A stretch of 64,000 bases of DNA from assembly GCA_031400505.1 (NCBI GenBank), contig JANNPZ010000045.1, positions 16,352 to 80,351 of the forward strand, in the 5' to 3' direction. The notes under the pieces were generated by a model. It was given only the letters and a program-made list of their open reading frames with translations. It did not search any database and was not told the DNA's origin. Source of the DNA: JAIYDJ01 sp031400505. Its GTDB lineage: Bacteria; Pseudomonadota; Alphaproteobacteria; Rhodobacterales; Rhodobacteraceae. Below are positions 1-7,688 of this stretch, piece by piece. The position numbers were made by a program, and so were the translations under genes. Within the stretch, counting starts at the first letter, position 1; every line of letters begins with the position of its first letter.

Positions 1-195
1 GGCAACCGGCTTGAAATCGACGGGGTTGCCGTCGCGGGTGAAAACTCGATCATGGGCGAATATCCGGCACTTTATGCGCGAATGGCGGATCTGGTCAAAG
101 CCGGAAGGTCTGATGTCGATCTGGCCCCGATGGTGCATGTGGCAGACGCGTTGACCCTTGGGCGGCGCATCGAAGTGGCTGCGTTCGATTTCTAG
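1..195 (+). CDS. C-terminal end of a Gfo/Idh-type sugar dehydrogenase (D-galactose 1-dehydrogenase-like)
   Basis: The frame is open from base 1 and stops at 193-195, giving the last 64 residues of a protein that starts upstream of the window. The GEYPALYARMADLV stretch and the SDVDLAPMVHVADALTLG tail resemble the C-terminus of NAD(P)-dependent D-galactose 1-dehydrogenases of the Gfo/Idh/MocA superfamily, which oxidise galactose or arabinose to the lactone. The stop lies 9 bases before the next start, so it is co-transcribed with the semialdehyde dehydrogenase gene, which fits an oxidative pentose/hexose route ending in alpha-ketoglutarate. The assignment rests only on the C-terminus. Confidence 0.6.
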   Translation, partial: GNRLEIDGVAVAGENSIMGEYPALYARMADLVKAGRSDVDLAPMVHVADALTLGRRIEVAAFDF

Positions 196-204
196 GAGGC
201 TGCA

Positions 205-1683
205 ATGCATACAGGCAAACATCTGATTGGCGGTGTCTGGGGTTCGGGTGCGCAGATGGTGCAGACCGACCCTGCCGGCGCGCTTGCCGAGGTTGATCGC
301 GCATGTCAGGCAGCAGAGGCGGCCTTTGCGACCTATTCTGCCTTGCCACGCGCGGACCGGGCCACATTTCTTGATCGGATCGCAGACGAGATCGACGCCC
401 GCGGTGCCGACATCACCGCCATGGCCACCGCAGAGACGGGCTTGCCCGCGGCCCGGCTGGAGGGTGAGCGGGGCCGCACCACCGGGCAATTGCGGTTGTT
501 TGCCCAGCATATCCGCCAAGGCGACTATCTGGACCGCCGGACGGACCCGAGCCAACCCGACCGCAAACCCGCCCCGCGTCCCGAAATGCGCATGATGCAG
601 CGCGCTGTGGGACCCGTGGCCGTGTTCGGCGCGTCGAACTTCCCGCTCGCGTTCTCGACTGCCGGTGGGGATACGGCCAGCGCGCTGGCGGCGGGGTGTC
701 CTGTGGTCGTCAAAGGCCATCCGGCGCATCCTGGTACGTCAGAGATTGTCGCACAGGCGATTTTGGCTGCGATACAGGCGCTTGATCTGCCAGTGGGGGT
801 GTTTGGACTGCTGCAGGGGGATGGCGTCGCGCTGGGTCAGGCTTTGGTGCAGCATCCGCTGATCAGGGCGGTCGGGTTTACGGGTGGCCTGCGCGGTGGT
901 CGCGCGCTGTTTGATCTGTGCGCGCAGCGACCCGAGCCAGTGCCGTTTTTCGGTGAACTGGGGTCGGTCAATCCGGTGTTCATGCTGCCCCACGCGATAT
1001 CGGCGCGGGGCGATGCGATTGCAGCAGGGTGGGCAGGGTCGCTTACCATGGGGGCAGGGCAGTTTTGCACGAACCCCGGCCTGCTTTTGATGATCGACAG
1101 TGACGAGGCGCACGCATTTGTTGCTGCGGCAGCGGATGCGCTGGCGCAAGTCGCGCCGCAAACCATGTTGACCGACGGCATTTCTGCCGCGTACCGGATC
1201 GGGTGCGACCAGGTGGCGGCAATTGCGGGCGTGCAGGCTGTGCTGCGCATGCAAAGCGAGGGGCGGCAGGCCGCCCCTTCGGTGTTCACGGTTTCGGGGG
1301 CGGACTTTCTGGCCAATGCCAAGCTGGGCCACGAAGTGTTCGGGCCGTCAGGGCTGATCGTTCTGGTGCGCGACGCGGCGGAAATGCTTGTGATCGCGTC
1401 CCGACTCGAGGGGCAGTTGACCTGCACCTTGCAGGTCGAACCGCAAGACTTTCCGGCAGCGCGCGAATTGCTGCCGGTGCTGGAACGCAAGGCAGGTCGC
1501 GTGCTGGCCAACGGGTTTCCAACCGGCGTCGAGGTCGGCGAGGCGCAGGTGCATGGCGGTCCCTATCCGGCAAGCACCAACTTTGGCGCAACTTCGGTTG
1601 GCACGATGGCAATCCGGCGCTGGCTGCGGCCAGTTGCTTATCAGAACCTGCCGCAGACGCTGTTGCCCGAAGACTTGCAATAG
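205..1683 (+). CDS. alpha-ketoglutarate-semialdehyde dehydrogenase (aldehyde dehydrogenase family)
   Basis: This 492-residue protein is a full-length member of the NADP-dependent aldehyde dehydrogenase family that oxidises 2,5-dioxopentanoate to 2-oxoglutarate, the last step of oxidative pentose and hexarate pathways. The cofactor-binding GASNFPLAF segment lies near residues 142-150, GFTGG at 224-228, the general base in FFGELGSVNP (Glu251) and the nucleophile in GQFCTNPG (Cys288). AGGAGG lies just before the ATG, supporting the start. It follows a galactose-dehydrogenase-like gene, consistent with sugar oxidation. The exact substrate is inferred from family and neighbour. Confidence 0.85.
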   Translation: MHTGKHLIGGVWGSGAQMVQTDPAGALAEVDRACQAAEAAFATYSALPRADRATFLDRIADEIDARGADITAMATAETGLPAARLEGERGRTTGQLRLFAQHIRQGDYLDRRTDPSQPDRKPAPRPEMRMMQRAVGPVAVFGASNFPLAFSTAGGDTASALAAGCPVVVKGHPAHPGTSEIVAQAILAAIQALDLPVGVFGLLQGDGVALGQALVQHPLIRAVGFTGGLRGGRALFDLCAQRPEPVPFFGELGSVNPVFMLPHAISARGDAIAAGWAGSLTMGAGQFCTNPGLLLMIDSDEAHAFVAAAADALAQVAPQTMLTDGISAAYRIGCDQVAAIAGVQAVLRMQSEGRQAAPSVFTVSGADFLANAKLGHEVFGPSGLIVLVRDAAEMLVIASRLEGQLTCTLQVEPQDFPAARELLPVLERKAGRVLANGFPTGVEVGEAQVHGGPYPASTNFGATSVGTMAIRRWLRPVAYQNLPQTLLPEDLQ

Positions 1684-1753
1684 AGCGCGGGGCGAGAAAC
1701 GGCCCCGACGCTTTCAGTGGTGGCTGCAAAGCCGCATCAGGCCGCCTGATGTG

Positions 1754-3052
1754 TCAGTCATGCCGAAGGTGCGGCGCCTTGGGCGACGGGCCCCCGCGCG
1801 GATGTCCCTTTGCCCGCGCCGGCATGGTCGCCAGGTGGTCTGCAATCGTGCCGATCCAAGGCAACGCGCCACAGACGGCATCCGCCCCGCTGCGCAACAG
1901 TTCGGGCCCGTCGACTTCAGCTAGCTTGCCACCCAGGATGATGCCGCGCGCGCCCAGGGCCGCCAGGTGCGGCAACACGGTTGTCAGCATGGCCCGCTCG
2001 GTCGGTTGAACGGACAGCCGAGATCCGGCCAGCACGATCAGGTCAGGTTGCAGGCCCCGCGCGACGGTCACGATTTCAGTGGTGGATCGTGGCAACAGCA
2101 ATCGCACTGACCATCCGGTGCGCCGCAGCAAGGCAACCTTCAGCATCACGCCGCACAGGTCGGGTGTGCCGGGCAGGGCGCTGACCATGGCACAGCCCAA
2201 CGCCTGTTGCGCTTCCGCCGCATTCAGCCGCAGCCGCAACGCCGATTGCAGCATCGTCATCGCAAGCTGGCGCTGCAAAGCGGTGATCGTGCCGCCCATC
2301 CACGCCGTCTGCAGATGATCCAGAACCGACTGGACCAAGGCCGCAGTTCGGGAAACCCCGATGTGTCGCAAAACACCGTCCAGATGGCGGCGCGCAAGCA
2401 AAGCGTCCGCACTCGTCAACGCATCCGCAAGGTTCTCTGCGCAAAGATTGGCAAGCGCTCGCGACTGCAACCGAAATTCGATGTCATGAGGCCGTGCGGG
2501 AACGGCCCTTGCCTGGTCGTTTGTCGGACGGTCGCGGTGCGGTGCGATCCCGACGGGGGGCCGGGTCACCGCCGCGATCCCATCGATCAGATCCGGGTTC
2601 GGGCGCGCCAGATCAAGCATCGTTGCCGCAAGATTTCCTGGGGCACCGGGAAAGTGACGCAAAGTGACCACCGCGGGCGGCGACACCCAATTCACCCGGT
2701 GACGATTGTGCAACCGGAACTTTTCCCACATCAGGTCCAAAAATGCCTCAGGCCCGTCGCAGGCCTGCCGGCTGCCGTCGGCTGCCCCCGTTGCAACCCC
2801 TGCCCGTGACACGGCAGGGTTTAACAAGGCGAGACGTAACAAGGCTGCATGTGACTGGTGATTTGGCGTGATGACCTGCGACCCTTGCGATTGGCCCAGC
2901 ACTGCTTGGCCCGGCATAGCTTGGTTTTGCTGAACCGGACCCTGCATGGCAGGGCCTTCCAGTGCCGGGCCGAACCAAGCCTCTTGCACCCCCGGTGAAA
3001 GGCGCGCTGGCACTGACTGCGCATCGGCTGAATACCTGTGTGCTTCAGTCAT
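1754..3052 (-). CDS. B12-binding-domain-like regulatory protein (PpaA/AerR-like)
   Basis: 432 residues. The start at 3052 is chosen over the longer frame because it has a GAAGGGAG ribosome site. Residues 1-65 are low complexity and rich in Pro, Gln and Gly. Residues about 200-285 are helical and 285-415 look like a cobalamin-binding Rossmann-like domain (CGVMLKVALLRRTGWSVRLL, then PDLIVLAGS). The expected His of the DxHxxG motif is replaced (GTPDLCG), so cobalamin ligation by His is doubtful. The shape recalls the alphaproteobacterial AerR/PpaA antirepressors and the SCHIC heme variants. Function is inferred and not known. It faces the dehydrogenase gene tail to tail. Confidence 0.5.
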   Translation of the reverse strand: MTEAHRYSADAQSVPARLSPGVQEAWFGPALEGPAMQGPVQQNQAMPGQAVLGQSQGSQVITPNHQSHAALLRLALLNPAVSRAGVATGAADGSRQACDGPEAFLDLMWEKFRLHNRHRVNWVSPPAVVTLRHFPGAPGNLAATMLDLARPNPDLIDGIAAVTRPPVGIAPHRDRPTNDQARAVPARPHDIEFRLQSRALANLCAENLADALTSADALLARRHLDGVLRHIGVSRTAALVQSVLDHLQTAWMGGTITALQRQLAMTMLQSALRLRLNAAEAQQALGCAMVSALPGTPDLCGVMLKVALLRRTGWSVRLLLPRSTTEIVTVARGLQPDLIVLAGSRLSVQPTERAMLTTVLPHLAALGARGIILGGKLAEVDGPELLRSGADAVCGALPWIGTIADHLATMPARAKGHPRGGPSPKAPHLRHD

Positions 3053-3431
3053 TGCCGCTCCCTTCTTTACCGTTCTTCCACAACGGCGACCTGTCCGCGA
3101 TCTGCCGACGCTGCGACACATGATCAAAATCACGCACACGTTCCGCCGCCGGCATTTAGCGCTGCGGTCGGTTTGGGCAACCAACCCGATCTGACGGTCC
3201 CGCGACGCTTGACCGATCTCTGGATGTGCTTTCGGCCCCGACCGAACTGGCCAACAGTTTACCTTGCGTTATCCGCGCAGACGCGCCGTCACTCAAACGT
3301 TTTTTCTACACTGACGCCTACGATGACACGATCCTGTTACCTGTCAATGCTGATTGGCACATGAAGCCACGCACGCCGATGTCGGTGCAGGTTCGCGCGG
3401 TCGAATTGCCAGCGGTAAAAGCACCGGTGCC
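3053..3431. other. intergenic region without a convincing gene
   Basis: About 380 bases between the start of the B12-binding-like gene and the stop of rpe. It must hold the promoter of the former. I see no convincing -35/-10 pair, tRNA or strong hairpin. The reading frames crossing it run into rpe antisense and have no ribosome site. Confidence 0.5.
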
Positions 3432-4124
3432 TCAGGTGATGGCGGCCATTGCCGCTGCACGGATAGCCCGAATATTGATGCCATATTCCTCTGGATTGGC
3501 AACGGATCCGCCTTTGAATACTGCCGATCCTGCGACCAGAACATCCGCCCCCGCGGCCGCCACCAAAGGGGCTGTCAGCGTCGTCACGCCGCCGTCGATT
3601 TCAATGTGGATCGGCCGGTCGCCGATCATCGCCCGGAGCTTTGCGACTTTGGCGACCTGGCTTTGAAGGAAGACCTGCCCGCCAAAACCGGGGTTGACCG
3701 TCATGACGCAGACCAGATCGACCATGTCCAGCAAATGCTCCAGTGCCTCGATCGGGGTGCCGGGATTGATCGCGAGGCCAGCCTTTGCGCCTGCGCCACG
3801 AATGGCTTGCAGCGTGCGATGGATATGCGGTCCGGCCTCCAGATGCGCCGAAATCACATCGGCTCCGGCACGGGCAAAGGCCTCGATATAGGGGTCAACG
3901 GGCGCGATCATCAGATGAACGTCCATCACTCCCTTGATATGCGGTCGGATTGCGGCGCAGGTCGCAGGCCCGAACGTGATGTTCGGCACGAAATGGCCGT
4001 CCATGACATCCACATGCACCCAGTCAGCGCCCTGTGCCTCGATCGCCTGGCATTCCAGTCCAAAGTTGGCAAAATCGGCGGACAGGATCGATGGGGCGAT
4101 CTTGATGGCGCGGCTGAAGGTCAT
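3432..4124 (-). CDS. rpe: ribulose-phosphate 3-epimerase
   Basis: 230 residues, the usual length of this TIM-barrel enzyme, which interconverts ribulose-5-phosphate and xylulose-5-phosphate in the pentose phosphate pathway and Calvin cycle. Visible family marks are IAPSILSADF at 9-18, the metal and proton-relay segment HVDVMDGHFVPN at 37-48, HLEAG, MTVNPGFGGQ and the second catalytic segment HIEIDGGV. The ATG at 4124 is preceded by AAAGGAAC at normal spacing; the upstream in-frame extension has no such site. It lies 154 bases downstream of fba in the same direction, suggesting a shared central-carbon operon. Confidence 0.95.
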   Translation of the reverse strand: MTFSRAIKIAPSILSADFANFGLECQAIEAQGADWVHVDVMDGHFVPNITFGPATCAAIRPHIKGVMDVHLMIAPVDPYIEAFARAGADVISAHLEAGPHIHRTLQAIRGAGAKAGLAINPGTPIEALEHLLDMVDLVCVMTVNPGFGGQVFLQSQVAKVAKLRAMIGDRPIHIEIDGGVTTLTAPLVAAAGADVLVAGSAVFKGGSVANPEEYGINIRAIRAAAMAAIT

Positions 4125-4278
4125 GGGTGGTTCCTTTCGGCTTGCGGTTGCGCGGCGCACAAGAAGGGCAGGTGCCCACCTGCCTTGCGCGGCGATCCTG
4201 ACCGGGCTGGTCTGCGCCCGGTCTTTGCTGTCGGTCACCTGAATGCCCGGGAGGCATCAAAGTGACGTGCATCCGGCA

Positions 4279-5352
4279 CTAGGCAGTCGCGGAAATCGCC
4301 GGGTTCAACGCGCCGCTGGCATAGCGTTTTGCCATGTCATCCATGGCGATGACCTTGATCTTTCCGGCCTGCCCTGCGGTCCCGAAAGCTTCAAGACGCA
4401 ACTTGCAGACGTCGCGCATTGCGTCCATCGCCGGTTTCAGGAACTTGCGCGGATCGAATTCGCCCGGATGCTGGGTCGCGATCTTGCGAAGCTGCCCTGT
4501 CATCGCCATCCGGCAATCGGTGTCGATATTGACCTTGCGCACGCCCATCTTGATGCCGCGCACGATTTCCTCGACCGGCACGCCAAAGGTCTGCGGCATC
4601 GCCCCGCCGAACTCGTTGATGATGTCCTGCAGGTCTTGCGGCACCGAGGACGAGCCATGCATCACCAGATGCGTGTTCGGCAGTTTCTTGTGGATCGCCT
4701 CGATCACGCTCATCGCAAGGATCTCGCCGGTCGGTTTGCGGGAAAACTTGTAGGCGCCATGCGACGTACCGCATGCGATCGCCAAAGCATCGACGCGTGT
4801 GCGGGCCACGAAATCGACCGCCTGATCAGGGTCGGTCAACAGCATGGAATGATCGAGCTTGCCTTCGGCGCCATGCCCGTCTTCGGCCTCGGACTCGCCG
4901 GTTTCCAGACTGCCGAGCACGCCCAATTCGCCCTCGACCGATGCGCCCACCATATGGGCCATCGTGCTGACGCGCTCGGTGATTTCCACGTTGTAGTCAT
5001 AGTTTGCCGGCGTCTTGCCATCGCCCATCAGGCTGCCGTCCATCATCACCGACGTGAAGCCATGCTTGATCGCCGAAAGGCAGGTGGCCTCGTTGTTGCC
5101 GTGGTCCTGATGCATGCACAAGGGAACCTGCGGATAGATCTGGGCCAGCGCCTCGATCATCTTGGCCAGCATGATGTCATTGGCGTAAGACCGCGCGCCA
5201 CGGCTGGCCTGAATGATGACCGGCGCATCGGTGGCCTTTGCGGCCTCCATGATCGCAAGGCCCTGTTCCATGTTGTTGATATTGAACGCGGGGACACCAT
5301 ACCCGTGTTCGGCGGCGTGGTCGAGAAGTTGGCGCAGGGTGATCAGGGCCAT
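4279..5352 (-). CDS. fba: fructose-bisphosphate aldolase, class II (Calvin-cycle subtype)
   Basis: 357 residues. It cleaves fructose-1,6-bisphosphate, or condenses triose phosphates, using Zn. The metal-binding segment CMHQDHGNN (His81, His84), GASVEGELG, ACGTSHGAYK and MHGSSSVP are all present, and the length matches the CbbA/FbaA subtype found in Rhodobacteraceae. An AGAGG ribosome site precedes the ATG at 5352. It pairs with rpe downstream. No other Calvin-cycle gene is in the window, so a glycolytic or gluconeogenic role is equally possible. Confidence 0.95.
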   Translation of the reverse strand: MALITLRQLLDHAAEHGYGVPAFNINNMEQGLAIMEAAKATDAPVIIQASRGARSYANDIMLAKMIEALAQIYPQVPLCMHQDHGNNEATCLSAIKHGFTSVMMDGSLMGDGKTPANYDYNVEITERVSTMAHMVGASVEGELGVLGSLETGESEAEDGHGAEGKLDHSMLLTDPDQAVDFVARTRVDALAIACGTSHGAYKFSRKPTGEILAMSVIEAIHKKLPNTHLVMHGSSSVPQDLQDIINEFGGAMPQTFGVPVEEIVRGIKMGVRKVNIDTDCRMAMTGQLRKIATQHPGEFDPRKFLKPAMDAMRDVCKLRLEAFGTAGQAGKIKVIAMDDMAKRYASGALNPAISATA

Positions 5353-5665
5353 CAGTCAAACCTCTTTGTCTTGCATGAGTTCACATAAGCCAGTGGGCAA
5401 TATCCCCTGGTCAGCGCAAGAATGCCCCGCCTGGGCGTCAGACGTAAGCGAATTTTTGGGCAGGATCGGACAAGACCCGTCAGGCGGGCCGATTTGCCAG
5501 CCCCGGGCCTGCAACCGACACGCCCAATCGCCGGATGCACCGCCTTGGCGAAAGAATTGACGCCATTTGTCATCCGATTTTGGCCCTGCCCACCGCACCA
5601 ATGCAGGGCTTCCTTGACCTCGCGCCAAACCGCCAGACATGATGATTGTTTTCCCAAGTCACCCC
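5353..5665. other. intergenic region upstream of fba
   Basis: About 310 bases between fba and the tRNA-Asn promoter. It should carry the fba promoter on the minus strand. I see no gene, no strong hairpin and no clear operator. Confidence 0.5.
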
Positions 5666-5694
5666 TTTACGCCCCCGTGTACCCTTGCTATACG
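5666..5694 (+). promoter_or_regulatory. sigma70-type promoter of tRNA-Asn
   Basis: TTTACG (5666-5671) and TATACG (5689-5694) are separated by exactly 17 bases. The expected start point, near 5701, lies about 5 bases before the mature tRNA. The spacing and position make this the likely promoter of the tRNA gene. Confidence 0.7.
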
Positions 5695-5705
5695 CCCCGA
5701 ACCGT

Positions 5706-5780
5706 TCCGGCGTAGCTCAGCGGTAGAGCAGTTGACTGTTAATCAATTGGTCGTAGGTTCGATCCCTACCGCCGGAGCCA
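5706..5780 (+). tRNA. tRNA-Asn (anticodon GTT)
   Basis: A 75-base cloverleaf with CCA encoded. The acceptor stem pairs TCCGGCG (5706-5712) with CGCCGGA (5770-5776), followed by GCCA. The D-arm starts TAGCTCAGCGGTAGAGCA, the anticodon GTT is at 5738-5740 in a CTGTTAA loop, and the T-arm carries GGTTCGATCC. The 3' part is the attachment core used by the island that follows, and the copy stays functional because the integrated element restores the tRNA 3' end. Confidence 0.97.
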
Positions 5781-5781
5781 A
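5735..5781 (+). repeat. left attachment site (direct repeat in the 3' half of tRNA-Asn)
   Basis: These 47 bases, from the anticodon stem through the CCA end plus one base, are identical to 19518-19564. A tRNA 3' half duplicated about 13.8 kb away, with a tyrosine integrase gene just inside the far copy, marks the core recombination sites of a site-specific integration. Confidence 0.95.
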
Positions 5782-5812
5782 TAAATCAGATACTTAGCTG
5801 GCAAAAATAACC

Positions 5813-5839
5813 GCGAACCTTACTCCGCGTAAGGTTCGC
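5813..5839 (-). terminator. hairpin downstream of the methyltransferase gene (terminator-like)
   Basis: A perfect inverted repeat, GCGAACCTTAC (5813-5823) and GTAAGGTTCGC (5829-5839), with a 5-base loop. Read on the minus strand it follows the methyltransferase stop by 12 bases and is followed by GGTTATTTTTGC, so it could act as an intrinsic terminator. It overlaps the candidate integrase arm sites, so the two roles may compete or coincide. Confidence 0.5.
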
Positions 5840-5847
5840 GTAAGGCT
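5826..5847 (+). repeat. candidate integrase arm-type sites, left end (tandem 11-bp repeat)
   Basis: CGCGTAAGGTT (5826-5836) is followed directly by CGCGTAAGGCT (5837-5847). The same CGTAAGG core in a tandem 11-bp arrangement recurs just inside the other island end at 19379-19400. Paired arm sites of a tyrosine integrase or excisionase sites are expected there; binding is inferred. Confidence 0.55.
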
Positions 5848-5851
5848 CCGG

Positions 5852-6838
5852 TCACTCGGCAGCCAGCCCCAGCAGCCCTGATTCAGACCGAAGGTCCAGC
5901 GTCTGGCCCGCCGTCAGCGCGGCGTAGACCTCCGCCAGCCGTGCCGCCGGGGCGTCCTTGTCAAGGAACCGGAAGGCGGACGCGGCAAGGTATTCGGCGC
6001 TCAGCTCGTAGCCCAGCCAACGACGCCCGAGGTCCTCAGCCGCCCGGCCCGTGGTGTTGGAGCCCGCGAATATGTCCACCACGAGGTCGCCCGGGTCGGT
6101 CAGGAACTTGATGAAGAACTCCGGCAGCTTGGCCGGGAAGCGGGCGGGGTGGCCCTTGGCCCCCACTGTCTTGCAACCACGCAGGTAGCCCCCGTTGCTG
6201 TCGGTGTTCGGTATCTGGAGGAGGTTGGAGGGGATGGCCCCGCCGTTGTCCTTCCCGAAGCCCTCACCGATGGCATGGCCGCTCGGCCTGCCCTTGGGCT
6301 GGTAGAAGGCCCCGGGGTCCTCTATCAGCTTCTTCATGCGGTCGCTGTAGGGGGCCAGCACCTTGGACACGTCCGCCTTCGGCCACTCGGTCTTGCTGAA
6401 CCACCAGACGTTGTTGACGGCATCCTTCGCCCTGATCTTGCGCTTGTTCACCCACTCGATGGGGCTGGGCAGTTTGGCAGGGTTGAACCAGTAGAAGTCC
6501 TCGGCAAGGAAGAAGCCCAAGTCATCGCAGAACTTGATGGGGACGCGGAAGTTGTAGAGGCTCCGGGACGGGACGCCCTTCTGGTAGGCCCCCCCTAGGT
6601 CCAGCACGAAGCTGCCGTCATCGCGCAGCTTCTGGCGCACGAGGGCGGCGAACTCCGCCAGCCACTCCACGTACTCGTGCTGGTCCCGGTTGCCGTACTC
6701 CTTCTTGCGTTGCAGCGCGAAGGGGGGCGACGTGAACACGAGGTTGACGCAGTTGTCGGGCAGGGTCTTGAGGAGGTCCAGCGAGTCACCGCACCACGCT
6801 TCCCCGCCCGGCGTCCTGTAAGCTAGGTGTTGTGCCAC
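5852..6838 (-). CDS. pvuIIM: PvuII-type DNA N4-cytosine methyltransferase
   Basis: 328 residues from a GTG start preceded by GGGGAG. The catalytic motif IV is TSPPF (residues 36-40), the form typical of N4-cytosine methylases; FTSPPFALQRKKEYGN closely follows the PvuII methylase. The AdoMet motif lies near the C-terminus (DIFAGSNTTG), the beta-class permuted order of M.PvuII. It stands divergent from the controller and endonuclease genes, exactly the pvuII arrangement. Expected target is CAGCTG, methylated on the inner cytosine; this is inferred from the enzyme family. It is the first island gene beside attL. Confidence 0.92.
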   Translation of the reverse strand: MAQHLAYRTPGGEAWCGDSLDLLKTLPDNCVNLVFTSPPFALQRKKEYGNRDQHEYVEWLAEFAALVRQKLRDDGSFVLDLGGAYQKGVPSRSLYNFRVPIKFCDDLGFFLAEDFYWFNPAKLPSPIEWVNKRKIRAKDAVNNVWWFSKTEWPKADVSKVLAPYSDRMKKLIEDPGAFYQPKGRPSGHAIGEGFGKDNGGAIPSNLLQIPNTDSNGGYLRGCKTVGAKGHPARFPAKLPEFFIKFLTDPGDLVVDIFAGSNTTGRAAEDLGRRWLGYELSAEYLAASAFRFLDKDAPAARLAEVYAALTAGQTLDLRSESGLLGLAAE

Positions 6839-6903
6839 AGATGATTCTCCCCACTGCCGTTGCTACTCATACGCTGTAGACGCATTTGCATCAACACGCG
6901 CCC
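6839..6903. promoter_or_regulatory. divergent control region of the R-M system, candidate C-box
   Basis: About 65 bases between the methylase and controller starts. In PvuII-type systems the controller protein binds C-boxes here to delay endonuclease expression. I see one short inverted repeat, CTAC (6863-6866) and GTAG (6876-6879), but no clear match to the well-known PvuII-type C-box consensus. The region is certain by position; the box is a guess. Confidence 0.35.
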
Positions 6904-7140
6904 ATGCAACTCATGGGAAAGTCTGATTCGCCTCTCCGCCAAGCACTTGCAAGGAACCTGCGTGACCTTAGGGGGGAGCGCGGCCTGAGCCAAGAAGAAC
7001 TCGCCGACCGGGCGGGATTGCACCGCACCTTCGTCGGGGCGGTGGAGCGGTGCGAGCGCAACATCTCCGTGGACAACATCGGCAAGCTGGCCGACGCCTT
7101 GGGCGTCCCGGCATCCGTCCTGCTGGGCGAGGACAAATGA
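6904..7140 (+). CDS. R-M controller (C) protein, XRE-type helix-turn-helix
   Basis: A 78-residue helix-turn-helix protein with the typical segments GLSQEELADRAGLHRTFVG, then ERNISVDNIGKLADALGVP. Such small C proteins activate their own operon and the endonuclease gene while limiting the methylase. The stop overlaps the endonuclease ATG (ATGA), so the two are translationally coupled, as in the PvuII system. No good ribosome site precedes the candidate ATGs at 6904 or 6913; C genes are often leaderless, so the exact start is uncertain. Confidence 0.88.
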   Translation: MQLMGKSDSPLRQALARNLRDLRGERGLSQEELADRAGLHRTFVGAVERCERNISVDNIGKLADALGVPASVLLGEDK

Positions 7141-7688
7141 CGCCTCACCCCGACAAGGCCAAGATGGACGCGCTGATGCCAGCCGTCCGGGAGTATCAGG
7201 CGCTGGCCGAACGGCACGGCATCAACGACATTTTCCAGGACAACGGCGGGAAGCTCTTGCAGGTCATCCTGACCATGGGCCTGACGGTGCTGAGCGGGCG
7301 GGAGGGCAACGACGCCCGGGACGACGCCGGGCGCGAGTACGAGCTCAAGTCGGTCAACCTCGATCTGACCAAGAGCTTCTCCACCCACCACCACCTCAAC
7401 CCGGTGATCCTTGCGAAATACCGTCAGGTTGGATGGGTTTTTGCGGTCTACCGGGGCATCGAGCTGGCCTGCATCCACGCGGTGGAGCCCGCCCAGTTGG
7501 AACCGCTGTTCACGCTCTGGGAGGCGAAGTGGCACCGGGATGGCGGCAAGGACATCAACAACCCCAAGATACCAGTGTCGTTCATCATGGCCAACGGCAC
7601 GCTGGTCTACGGCGCGGTGCCCGAGATCAAGACACGCCCGAAGAAGGTGAAGCCGCCGATTGACGACATGTTTGCGCCGGATGAATGA
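7137..7688 (+). CDS. pvuIIR: PvuII-type type II restriction endonuclease
   Basis: 183 residues. The protein follows R.PvuII closely over its length: RHGINDIFQDNGGKLLQV, GREGNDARDDAGREYELKS, LTKSFSTHHHLNPVI and AKYRQVGWVFAVYRG. The catalytic Asp, Glu and Lys fall at 59, 69 and 71, and the base-reading His run at 84-86, one residue later than in PvuII. It carries about 20 extra C-terminal residues compared with the 157-residue PvuII. Expected to cut CAGCTG to blunt ends as a dimer. Its last 62 bases overlap the 3' end of the convergent glycosyltransferase gene. Confidence 0.95.
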   Translation: MTPHPDKAKMDALMPAVREYQALAERHGINDIFQDNGGKLLQVILTMGLTVLSGREGNDARDDAGREYELKSVNLDLTKSFSTHHHLNPVILAKYRQVGWVFAVYRGIELACIHAVEPAQLEPLFTLWEAKWHRDGGKDINNPKIPVSFIMANGTLVYGAVPEIKTRPKKVKPPIDDMFAPDE

